Positions 1 through 7,151 of a stretch of 36,758 bases of DNA are shown here, in pieces. Positions within the stretch are counted from its first letter, which is position 1. Each line of letters starts with the position of its first letter. Made by a program: the position numbers and the translations under genes. A model generated the notes under the pieces. That model ran no database searches. It had not been told where the DNA came from and was given only the letters and a program-made list of their open reading frames with translations. This DNA comes from Anaerolineales bacterium UBA6663 (GTDB taxonomy: Bacteria > Chloroflexota > Anaerolineae > Anaerolineales > UBA6663). The stretch covers positions 1 through 36,758 of the forward strand of contig DKKP01000377.1 in assembly GCA_002455335.1 (NCBI GenBank), given 5' to 3'.

Positions 1-23
1 CGACCCGCCCTTTCCGTTTCTGC

Positions 24-1016
24 CTAGATGCGGCCGCCCATCGTCAGGGCCATCAGGGCCTTCTGGATGTGGAGGCGGTTCTCGGCTTCCTGATAGATCA
101 CGGATTGCGGGCCGTCGATCACGGCATCGGTCGCTTCGTAGCCGCGGTCGATCGGCATGCAATGCATGTAGGTCGCTGTCTTCTTGGCGAGCCCCATGCG
201 TCGTTCGTCGCAGATCCAGCCCTTGTGCTCGTCACACATGGCCTGAACGGCAGCGGGCTCCTCGGTGACCATGATCGGGCCCCAGCTCTTGGCGTAGCAC
301 ACGTCGGCGTCTTCGAAAGCGGCATCCATGTCGTCGACGATCTCGAACTTCGTGCCGCTGGCGTCGGCATGCTTGCGGGCAGCCTCGAGGGTGTGCGGCA
401 TCAGCTCAAAGCCCTTGGGGTGGGCCAGGGTGACGTCCATGCCCCAGCGGGTCATCAGCATGATCAGCGACTGCGGCACCGAGAGCGGGCGCACGTACTT
501 GGGCGCATAGGTCCACGAGATCACGAACTTGCGGCCGCGCAGGTTCTGGCCGTAGTTCTCGCGGATGGTCATCAGGTCGGCCATGGCCTGGCAGGGGTGA
601 TCGACATCGTCCTGCATCGAGAAGACCGGCACATTGGCGTGTTTGGCGATGTCGTATTGATACTTCTGGCCGATACCGGTGCGGCAATCGCGGACGGCGA
701 TGCCCTGGCCGTAGCTGCCAAGCACGAGACCCGTATCCTTGGCGTTCTCGCCGTGGCCGATCTGCGTGGCAGACGGTGTGAGATAGACGGCGTGACCGCC
801 GAGCTGGGTCATGCCGGTCTCGAACGAATTGCGCGTGCGCGTCGACTCTTCGAAGAAGAGCATGTACAGGGTCTTGGCGCGCAGGATGTGATCGTGCAGC
901 TCACCCATCGCGAAGCGGCGCTTCAGGTCGTCGGCCAATTTGAGCGCCGCGTCGAGCTCGGAGTTCGACCAGTCCTCCGTCGTGATGAAATCTTTGCCAA
1001 ACAGCTGGGTGTTCAT
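24..1016 (-). CDS. ygeW: YgeW-type knotted carbamoyltransferase
   Basis: This 330-aa protein belongs to the aspartate/ornithine carbamoyltransferase superfamily. The carbamoyl-phosphate motif STRTR is at residues 58-62, HPCQ at 140-143, HCMP at 285-288, and an OTC-like AENRLH near residue 311. The proline-rich stretch at about 168-182 (WTYAPKYVRPLSVPQS) matches the knotted branch (YgeW, N-acetyl- and N-succinyl-ornithine enzymes), and the flanking RWGMDVTLAHP fits YgeW best. The true amino acceptor is not established for YgeW. It is the second gene of a minus-strand pair, starting 4 nt after the stop of the M20 gene, so co-transcription and coupling are likely. It is shorter than my recollection of E. 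coli YgeW (just under 400 aa) but has all core motifs. Family is confident; substrate is unknown. Confidence 0.88.
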   Translation of the reverse strand: MNTQLFGKDFITTEDWSNSELDAALKLADDLKRRFAMGELHDHILRAKTLYMLFFEESTRTRNSFETGMTQLGGHAVYLTPSATQIGHGENAKDTGLVLGSYGQGIAVRDCRTGIGQKYQYDIAKHANVPVFSMQDDVDHPCQAMADLMTIRENYGQNLRGRKFVISWTYAPKYVRPLSVPQSLIMLMTRWGMDVTLAHPKGFELMPHTLEAARKHADASGTKFEIVDDMDAAFEDADVCYAKSWGPIMVTEEPAAVQAMCDEHKGWICDERRMGLAKKTATYMHCMPIDRGYEATDAVIDGPQSVIYQEAENRLHIQKALMALTMGGRI

Positions 1017-1020
1017 GAGA

Positions 1021-2235
1021 TCACTCCTTCAGGGAATCAACGAATGGGAACAGCGCGTAGAACGCGGCTGCCTTTTTTAGTTTTTCGAGGTCGACCTGAT
1101 CGTCGACGGCGTGGACAAAGCGCTCTTCCTCGGGGCCGAAACCGAGCGTCGGGATGCCGGCCGCGCCGGCCGAGTAGGTGCCGTCGGTGCTGAACCGCCA
1201 GACGTCCACGGCGGGTTCGACGCCCCAGAGCTGACGACAGGTGGCGAGGCCGGCGGCGATGAGCGGGTGGCCGTCCTCCAGGTACCAGCCCGGGAAGAAG
1301 CTCGGCCCATCGAGCCGCTCGCCCGTGTGCGTGGTCACGGGTTGGTCAGAGATGCGGGCCGTGGCGCCCAGCTGGCCAACGACGGCCCCGATCTGAGCCA
1401 GGATGCTCTCGGCCGTCTCGCCCGGCATCATGCGCCGGTCGACCGCGACCTCGCACCAGCTCGGCACCGAGTTTGGCGTGTGTGGGCCCTCGATGAGCGA
1501 CACCACCTGCGAGCCGCGCCCAAAGACCGGATGCTCGGGCAGGGCGCTGTTCATGCGGTCGAGTGCCGCGATCACGGGCAGCATCTTGAGGAGGGCGCTC
1601 TCGCCGAGATGGGGTTGGCTGGCATGCGCGGCCTTGCCCGTCGTGCGCACGCGGATCTCGCAGCGGCCGCGCTGGCCGCGACGCAGGGTCAGATCGGTGG
1701 CTTCGGCCAGGAGGACCGCATCCGGGCGCACGCCGTCGCGCTCGACCAGCGACCGGAGTGCGAAGCCCTCGGCGTCTTCCTCGAGTGTAGCGCCCATGAC
1801 CCAGACCGTGAAGTCGCCGGTCAGATCGAGCGCCTTGAGGATGGCTGCGCCGTACACGATCGCGGCCACGCCGCCTTTGCAGTCCGAGGCCCCGAGCCCC
1901 CACATGGCGCCGTTTTCGATCACGGGTTGGAGGGGTGGGTGCGGCCACTCGGATTCATCGGTGACTTCGTTTGTGTCGAGGTGGGCATCGTACAGCAGGG
2001 TCCGCTTGCCGCGGCCGATGCGGCCCAAGGCGTTGCCGGCCGAGTCGATCCCGACCTCGTCGCAGCCGATCGCGCGCAGTTCGTGGAGCGTGCGTTCGAC
2101 CGCGAGCTTCTCCTGGCCGGTATAGCTTCGGATCGCGATCAGGTCGGCCAGGAAGCGCTGTTGGCGCTCGTGGAAGGCCTCGGCCAGCGAGTGGATTTTC
2201 GAGACCAGGGTTGCGACAGGGGGTGCTTGGGCCAC
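1021..2235 (-). CDS. ygeY: YgeY-type M20 family metallohydrolase
   Basis: Zinc-dependent amidohydrolase of the M20 (ArgE/DapE/YgeY) family, 404 aa from the chosen start. Metal and catalytic residues are visible: HLD at 85-87, ASDCKGG with D118, EE at 152-153, E178 in LLAEATD, and a late His (H375) in FVHAVDD. I chose the GTG at 2235 because GGAGG (minus strand, 2245-2241) lies 5 nt upstream; a TTG at 2265 would add 10 residues without a better ribosome site. It is the first gene of the pair with the YgeW-type carbamoyltransferase. The same association is known in E. coli (ygeW-ygeX-ygeY), where YgeY is a predicted deacetylase or peptidase linked to purine/selenium gene clusters. No ygeX (diaminopropionate ammonia-lyase) is present here. 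Confidence 0.86.
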   Translation of the reverse strand: MAQAPPVATLVSKIHSLAEAFHERQQRFLADLIAIRSYTGQEKLAVERTLHELRAIGCDEVGIDSAGNALGRIGRGKRTLLYDAHLDTNEVTDESEWPHPPLQPVIENGAMWGLGASDCKGGVAAIVYGAAILKALDLTGDFTVWVMGATLEEDAEGFALRSLVERDGVRPDAVLLAEATDLTLRRGQRGRCEIRVRTTGKAAHASQPHLGESALLKMLPVIAALDRMNSALPEHPVFGRGSQVVSLIEGPHTPNSVPSWCEVAVDRRMMPGETAESILAQIGAVVGQLGATARISDQPVTTHTGERLDGPSFFPGWYLEDGHPLIAAGLATCRQLWGVEPAVDVWRFSTDGTYSAGAAGIPTLGFGPEEERFVHAVDDQVDLEKLKKAAAFYALFPFVDSLKE

Positions 2236-2480
2236 AGGATCCTCCGATCGAGATCGAATCGGCAATGACCATTACCACCGAGGGAACGAAGGCTATTTTA
2301 GCACAACTGAAATCAATCAAGTCGCACTCAATTGGAATATTTTGCTCTAGGGCCAGTTCTGGCCGGCGTCGGCCGCAACCGGGGTATGATGATTTGGCGC
2401 AACCGATCAAGCTCCGTCCGTGGGGTCGGGCTGGCAGACGTCTGGCCGGCGGCGCCGGTATCGACCGAGGAGGTGGAGGC
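2236..2480. promoter_or_regulatory. Divergent promoter region between ygeY-like and FAD oxidoreductase genes
   Basis: This 245-nt gap separates two divergent genes and contains an A/T-rich island (about 2290-2345) in otherwise GC-rich DNA. On the minus strand TAAAAT (2300-2295) is a fair -10 hexamer upstream of the M20 gene, but I find no good -35 at the proper distance. On the plus strand TATGAT (2385-2390) is a weaker candidate. The GTG of the plus-strand gene has GAGGAGG at 2467-2473. Assignment of individual elements is weak; the promoter role of the gap follows from the gene arrangement. Confidence 0.4.
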
Positions 2481-3632
2481 GTGTACGACACGGACAGCCC
2501 CGAGGCGATTGTCGTGGGCGGCGGTCTGGTAGGCAGCTCGATCGCCTATCACCTGACGCGGGCCGGGGTGTCGACGCTCTTGATCGAGCAGGGCGACCTG
2601 GCTTCGGGCGCCTCTGGCGCGAACTTCGGCAACGTGCAGGTCGCGGACGCCGAGTTCGGGCTAAGCCTCGACCTGACGTTGCGGAGCTTCGCGCGGTTCG
2701 CCACGCTTGAGGCCGAGCTGGATTACCCGGTCGGCTTCCTGCGGACAGGTAGCCTGTTGTTGATCGAGAACGCGCAGCAACTGGCGCTCATGCAAGAGCG
2801 AGCGGCTCGCCTGCAAGCAGTCGGCCTGCGGGTCGCCCTTTTGGATCGCGACGAGACAAGGCGTTTGGAGCCCTTTCTCGACCCAGAGGCCTTTCTTGGC
2901 GCGCTCTACCACCCTGATGAAGGCACGCTGGATCCCTTCAGGCTGGTGCGAGCCTTTGTGCGGCGGGGCCAGGGACATGGGTTAGCGCTCTGGACCCACA
3001 CGCGCGTCTCGGGGATTGAGATCAAGGGTGCGCGGGTGACGGGGGTCGTCACATCCCGCGGCCGTGTGTCGGCGCGTTGGGTGATCCTGGCGGCCGGAGC
3101 CTGGGCTTACGAGTTGGGCCTGACGGCGGGTGTTGGACTGCCGTTGGCGTGGGTGCAGGGTGAGGCGGCTGTGACCGAGCCAGTCGAGAACGTGGCCCAG
3201 AACACGCTGGCTACGGCCGCCTTCTTCGAATCGACCGAGGGGTCGGGCGCCCAGACGGTAGGTTTTTGTCTTCGGCAGCGCCCACGCGGCCATGTCATGA
3301 TGGGCGAAGCGGCCAGTGTCACACGCGCGCTGGGACGCACGGCAACTGCTGCAGCCTTGCCCTTGGTGGCGCGCGAAGCCTGCCGATGGCTGCCTGGTCT
3401 GCGCCGGGCGAATGTGGTGCGCACCTGGGCCATCCCGGTGGCCTTCACGGCGGATCATCGACCCCTCTTGGGCCCAGTCGACGGTGTCGACGGCCTGGTG
3501 GCGGCGACGGCACTTAAGAGCACCATCATCCTGACGCCCGTGGTGGGTGAACTGGTGGCCGAACTGATTACGACGTCGCATTGGGACCCCCGGCTCGGCG
3601 AGTTCTCGCCCACTCGAACAGGTGGCCCGTGA
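2481..3632 (+). CDS. FAD-dependent oxidoreductase, DAO family (D-amino-acid/glycine oxidase type)
   Basis: A 383-aa flavoprotein. The dinucleotide-binding motif VVGGGLVGSS is at residues 11-20, with the ribose-binding acid E36 in LIEQGDL, then ASGASGANFG typical of DAO-family enzymes (SoxB, DadA, HcnC, glycine oxidase). A second FAD-contact strand, WVILAAGAWA, is in the middle. Such enzymes oxidise an amine, usually an N-methyl or D-amino acid, to an imine. Start: GTG at 2481 with GAGGAGG 7 nt upstream; the reading frame is open further upstream but that part has no family similarity. It is divergent from the carbamoyltransferase/M20 pair, suggesting a shared catabolic theme, which is inference. 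The exact substrate cannot be read from the sequence. Confidence 0.85.
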   Translation: MYDTDSPEAIVVGGGLVGSSIAYHLTRAGVSTLLIEQGDLASGASGANFGNVQVADAEFGLSLDLTLRSFARFATLEAELDYPVGFLRTGSLLLIENAQQLALMQERAARLQAVGLRVALLDRDETRRLEPFLDPEAFLGALYHPDEGTLDPFRLVRAFVRRGQGHGLALWTHTRVSGIEIKGARVTGVVTSRGRVSARWVILAAGAWAYELGLTAGVGLPLAWVQGEAAVTEPVENVAQNTLATAAFFESTEGSGAQTVGFCLRQRPRGHVMMGEAASVTRALGRTATAAALPLVAREACRWLPGLRRANVVRTWAIPVAFTADHRPLLGPVDGVDGLVAATALKSTIILTPVVGELVAELITTSHWDPRLGEFSPTRTGGP

Positions 3633-3871
3633 GAATCTCACCGGATGTGCGGGTGGCGTTCGATCTCGTTTCCATCTTGGACAGGGGGCCGACCTCCTGT
3701 GGTGGTCGCGCAAATAGGCGAACCCCTGGGTCAAGCCTGGTCCGACCAAACGTGCGCGGCGGCGCGGTGTCGGACTGCATGGCATGAAACGTGCTCTGCC
3801 TGAAAGGATGATGTTGGATGGCGGTGACGAATCTTTTGCGGCTTAATGGTTTTGATCTGGGAGGTTTGATA

Positions 3872-4882
3872 ATGACACTACTCCGTTTCCTTCGACCGGT
3901 CATTCTTGTGGCGCTTCTGGTGGGGTCTGCCCCTTTCACGGCTCGAGCGACCTCGACGCCGCCGTTCCGTGTATATCTCACATTCGAGGATGGCCCCACC
4001 TCCGAGCACACGCCGGGCATCCTGGATACGCTGGCTGCCTATCACGCCCACGCCACCTTCTTCATCAATGGCTGGCAGATCCCGGGCAAGGAGGCGATCC
4101 TGCAACGCATCGTGCGGGAGGGCCATGCGATCGGCAATCATCTGTGGACCGAGCCGGGCTACTATAGTGGCGCGGCGGCCGATAAGGTGCAGGCTGCGTA
4201 CAGGCAAACCGAGGACGCGCTTCGCGCCGCGCTCGGCCCGGAACTCGCCGTTGTCTACGACCAACAGGTGAAGCTCTTCCGCCAGCCGGGCGGGGGAGCC
4301 CAACCGTTCCCGACGCTCGAGGGCGTCCGCGTCATCACGTACAACTGGAACGTGGATAGCGACGATTGCGGCTTTCAGATGGGCACGGCGCCCAAGGGCG
4401 CGCAATTCGATAAGCGCGTGATCGACAATGTGTTGAACAAGCCCGCCTCGAAGGGACTGCTTTACAACGTCTACGACTACGGCGACGGCGTCGTGGTCGT
4501 CATGCACGACATCAACCGCGTCACGGGCCGAATCCTACCGACCGTGCTCACTGAGTTGCAAGCGGCCGGCGCGACCTTCGAGGCCCTGCCGCGGCCGTGG
4601 GACGCGCTCGATTCGATGCCCGTGGTCCTTGGGGCACCGCCCGTTCACGGCGCTGGCATCGAAGGCGTCAGCCTGGTGGCGATCACCACCGGGTCGACGC
4701 GTCTGCGCACGGCCCCGGCCGGTAAGTTGGTGCGCTTCCTGGAGGCCGGCGTCTCGTTGACCGTGACCGGCTACACGCCGGGCTGGTACCGTGTTGCCGA
4801 TGGCGAATCGATCGCCTGGATCTCGACCAACCGGGTCAAGGTGTTCGGTCCAATCCCGACTCTGCCGATCGTCAAGCCATAG
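3872..4882 (+). CDS. Secreted NodB-fold polysaccharide deacetylase-like protein with C-terminal SH3-like domain
   Basis: 336 aa. Residues 1-25 form a signal peptide (basic MTLLRFLRP, hydrophobic VILVALLVGSA, then TARA). The start at 3872 has GGGAGG 7 nt upstream and gives a clean signal peptide; an upstream in-frame ATG at 3818 would spoil it. The NodB domain spans about 32-240: TFEDGP at 37-42, GNH at 88-90, RQPG at 137-140, VMHD at 210-213. Two motif residues differ from the canonical TFDDG and HxxxH: the first Asp is Glu (E39) and the second His is Glu (E94). The rest of the fold is intact, so it may be a divergent or inactive deacetylase. Residues about 265-326 resemble a bacterial SH3 domain that binds cell-wall or glycan. 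Probably a single-gene unit. Confidence 0.82.
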   Translation: MTLLRFLRPVILVALLVGSAPFTARATSTPPFRVYLTFEDGPTSEHTPGILDTLAAYHAHATFFINGWQIPGKEAILQRIVREGHAIGNHLWTEPGYYSGAAADKVQAAYRQTEDALRAALGPELAVVYDQQVKLFRQPGGGAQPFPTLEGVRVITYNWNVDSDDCGFQMGTAPKGAQFDKRVIDNVLNKPASKGLLYNVYDYGDGVVVVMHDINRVTGRILPTVLTELQAAGATFEALPRPWDALDSMPVVLGAPPVHGAGIEGVSLVAITTGSTRLRTAPAGKLVRFLEAGVSLTVTGYTPGWYRVADGESIAWISTNRVKVFGPIPTLPIVKP

Positions 4883-4978
4883 TCTACGTGTGACACCATG
4901 TGGCCGGTTTCGCCGTTCGCGTGCCAAGCTCAGCCTCCAGATCGCAGCGATCGGGCCTGATCCACGGATGCTTGAGCC

Positions 4979-5854
4979 ATGACGTTCCGATACTCGCGCG
5001 TATTAGTCGCTATATCGGCGGTTCCCTTTTTTTTGTTTTCTGCCGCGTCAGTGTGGATTTGGCGGGTGGAACCTTTTGTAGGGCTGGCTGTTGTCGTGAT
5101 CCTGGCATTGCCGTTTCTGCTGTTGACGGTCGCGGCGGTCCTCAAGGTCTCCGACGTTGTTACCCTGGACCCGCACCAGATCCACCGCTCCTTTCTGGGT
5201 CGACGGGAGTCGATCGCCTGGCTCGATGTGTGCGCAGTCGGGCTTGACGACGAGCGATTGGTGATCCGAGACGGCGCTACGGTTACGTTGGCGGTGGAGC
5301 GCACCCATCCAGCTTATCCCGTTGTGCGCATGTGCGTGCTCGCGTTCTTGAGGCCGATCTGGATCCAAGACCTTCGCTCCGTCTTTCACCTCGATCCGCT
5401 CATGAACGTTGTCGGAATCGGATTGACGGCCGTTTTCTTCCTGGTGGGTGTGTCGTCCCTCAGGTTCGGAGTGTGGAATCTGATACTCGCGTTGGGTTGC
5501 GGAGTCCTTGCTATCCTCATGGGCATGACCTGGGGAATGCTTCCACAGCGAGTTCGCTTGCAAGAGCGAGAGCTGCTCATCGAGTCCTGGCGCGGCGCCC
5601 AGGTGCTGCGGGTCGATGAGGTGGTATCCATCGACGCCGTTTCTGGATATCTCCCCGGAAGCTTGGCCGTTCGTCTGACGACGCGAACAAATGGTTCCTT
5701 TGACCTGCAAAACATGCGCGAGGGTGGACTGAGGCTCTATCTGTCTCTGGTCGAGTGGCGCCGGGCTCTGAACACCGCCCCACACAGAACGGCTGCTGAT
5801 GAGCCATCGATGGTGGGAGCGCAACAGGTCCATGCAGCGTCAACGCGCGCTTGA
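4979..5854 (+). CDS. Four-TM membrane protein with duplicated PH-like domain
   Basis: 291 aa, not assigned to a named family. It has two similar halves: a TM pair (about 9-29 and 33-57) followed by a beta-rich segment (58-108), then a second TM pair (about 142-163 and 166-188) followed by another beta-rich segment (189-246). The segments, with alternating hydrophobic strands and turns, look like bacterial PH-like domains (bPH type) found after TM pairs. The ATG at 4979 has only a weak ribosome site. Upstream is the NodB-like gene (gap 96 nt); downstream a short ORF begins directly after the stop. A role in the membrane is inferred from topology only. Confidence 0.7.
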   Translation: MTFRYSRVLVAISAVPFFLFSAASVWIWRVEPFVGLAVVVILALPFLLLTVAAVLKVSDVVTLDPHQIHRSFLGRRESIAWLDVCAVGLDDERLVIRDGATVTLAVERTHPAYPVVRMCVLAFLRPIWIQDLRSVFHLDPLMNVVGIGLTAVFFLVGVSSLRFGVWNLILALGCGVLAILMGMTWGMLPQRVRLQERELLIESWRGAQVLRVDEVVSIDAVSGYLPGSLAVRLTTRTNGSFDLQNMREGGLRLYLSLVEWRRALNTAPHRTAADEPSMVGAQQVHAASTRA

Positions 5855-6010
5855 GTGGCGACACGTGGGCATCGATCTGTGCTTTCGCCGCTTCCAATGG
5901 TTGAACATCCTCGCGCCATTGAAGGCGCGGCGCGCGAATTGGATCCGCCCCAGATCGCGGCCTGGGCGCGCCTGAACCCTGCGCTGGATTGGTTGCGCTA
6001 TGATGACTAG
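5855..6010 (+). other. Short ORF, possible C-terminal remnant of a lost gene
   Basis: An open frame of 51 codons begins with GTG immediately after the TGA of the previous gene; an internal ATG lies at 5897. The tail (IAAWARLNPALDWLRYDD) has protein-like composition and a natural-looking C-terminus, but there is no ribosome site for the GTG and no family I recognise. It may be the end of a deleted gene, or chance. Confidence 0.25.
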
Positions 6011-6050
6011 GCGCGACGCGAATCCTGACAGACTCTGTCTTGGAGACACA

Positions 6051-6469
6051 ATGAACGAGATCCCAGAATCGCATCTTGACCTCATTGATGGGCCGTATGT
6101 AGTGGCGTTGTCGACCCTCATGCCCGACGGCCAACCGCAGACCACACCGGTGTGGTGTAACCGAGCAGGCAACAATATCTTCATCAACGTCATGAGGGGC
6201 TTTCGTAAGGAGCGGAACATGCGTCAGAACCCGAAAGTTTCACTACTGGTGTTCGACGCGAAAAATCCACTGCGCAAGGTTGAGATCCGCGGTCTTGTGG
6301 TCGAGATGACCGAAGAGGGCGCCGTGGAGCACAATGACGAACTCGCCGGCTGTATCTGAACCGGCCCGATGCCGTGTTCTTCGGCGACGCGGTCCCGGTG
6401 GCCATGCAATCGCGCTACACGCCGGTGCGCGTCCGGGTGGAGCCCACACACATTCGCGTCGAAGGCTAA
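6051..6469 (+). pseudogene. FMN/F420 split-barrel protein (PNPOx-like), frameshifted
   Basis: Starts at ATG 6051 with GGAGA at 6042-6046. Its first ~98 codons encode a pyridoxamine-oxidase-like split barrel (Rv1155-type): VALSTLMPDGQPQTTPVW, then RNMRQNPKVSLLVFD and VEIRGLVVEMTEEGA. The frame stops at 6357-6359, but homology continues in the +1 frame from about 6348 (RLYLNRPDAVFFGD to THIRVEG) and ends at TAA 6467-6469. Restoring one base near 6345-6349 gives about 139 aa, the usual family size. It is therefore either a real single-base frameshift or a sequencing error. The next gene is a full-length paralogue, so loss could be tolerated. Family members bind F420, FMN or heme and act as reductases. 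Confidence 0.8.
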
Positions 6470-6479
6470 GGGTGAACCC

Positions 6480-6926
6480 GTGATCCCGGACACACATAGC
6501 GATCTGTTGCGCGCTCCCGTGCATGGAGTGCTGACCACCTTGATGCCGGACGGCATGCCGCAATCCAGCATCGTCTGGGTGGATTACGATGGGCAGTGCC
6601 TGTTGCTCAACACGACCCTTGAACGACAGAAGGGCCGGAACATGCAAGCGGATCCGAAGGTGACGGTACTGGTCATCGATCCCAATGACTCGAGCCGCTG
6701 GGTCGAAGTGCGCGGGACAGTCATCGAGATGACCCGAGAAGGCGCCGAGGAGCACGCCGATAAACTCACTCAGCGCTATTGTCCGCACAAGAAGCATTTC
6801 TATGGCGACATCTACCCGGTCGAGCAGAGGGCTAAAGAAACGCGCGTCGTGGTCCGCATCCGACCACTCAAGGTCACATGGGACGCGATCTTCCGGACGG
6901 GCGATAAGGCGTCAGCTATCCTGTGA
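6480..6926 (+). CDS. FMN/F420-binding split-barrel protein (PNPOx-like, Rv1155-type)
   Basis: 148 aa from GTG at 6480, 10 nt after the end of the preceding frameshifted paralogue. Motifs in order: HGVLTTLMPDGMPQSSIVWV (about 17-36), KGRNMQADPKVTVLVID, WVEVRGTVIEMTREGAEEH, and a C-terminal ETRVVVRIRPLKVTWDAIF. Length and motif order match the F420-dependent or flavin split-barrel family, whose members are small dimeric cytoplasmic reductases. An upstream ATG in the same frame (6369) lies inside the paralogue's coding region and is not used here. The ribosome site (AAGGG) is weak, so expression may be coupled to the upstream frame. Substrate unknown. Confidence 0.85.
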   Translation: MIPDTHSDLLRAPVHGVLTTLMPDGMPQSSIVWVDYDGQCLLLNTTLERQKGRNMQADPKVTVLVIDPNDSSRWVEVRGTVIEMTREGAEEHADKLTQRYCPHKKHFYGDIYPVEQRAKETRVVVRIRPLKVTWDAIFRTGDKASAIL

Positions 6927-7079
6927 TCGTCCGTGCCATGGACAAAACGTGTTGTTCTGTCTTGTGGCTCGAAGTGGAACGAATGTGCCCGGTGGCTGCT
7001 GACCATGGCGTGACTGCACGCATTCGACACCCTCGCCATGACGTCCATTGGGCACCCCAGCGGCCCGACCGAGGAGCCG

Positions 7080-7109
7080 CTGACCGCCGATAACAGCCTG
7101 GACTACAAT
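7080..7109 (+). promoter_or_regulatory. Predicted sigma-70-type promoter of LAL regulator 1
   Basis: CTGACC (7080-7085) and TACAAT (7104-7109) are separated by 18 nt, placing a start site near 7116, about 36 nt before the ATG at 7152. A 7-bp inverted repeat, CAGCGGC (7058-7064) and GCCGCTG (7076-7082), overlaps the -35 and could be a regulator site; that part is speculative. Confidence 0.5.
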
Positions 7110-7151
7110 TCTTTGCATCGGTCGGCCTTTGGCGGATGACCAGACATCACC

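Noticed and set aside
69..2268. Long plus-strand open frames over the ygeW/ygeY region
   Set aside because: They are antisense shadows of GC-rich coding sequence; the minus-strand frames carry full family motifs.
2541..3632. Possible alternative reading of the oxidoreductase as a long 553-aa protein from 1971
   Set aside because: The extra N-terminal part is antisense to ygeY and lacks similarity; GTG 2481 has an ideal ribosome site.
5027..5036. T-rich run as a terminator
   Set aside because: It lies inside the coding sequence of a TM segment (Phe codons) and has no stem before it.
7058..7082. 7-bp inverted repeat as a proven operator of LAL regulator 1
   Set aside because: Too short and GC-rich to call alone; only mentioned with the promoter.
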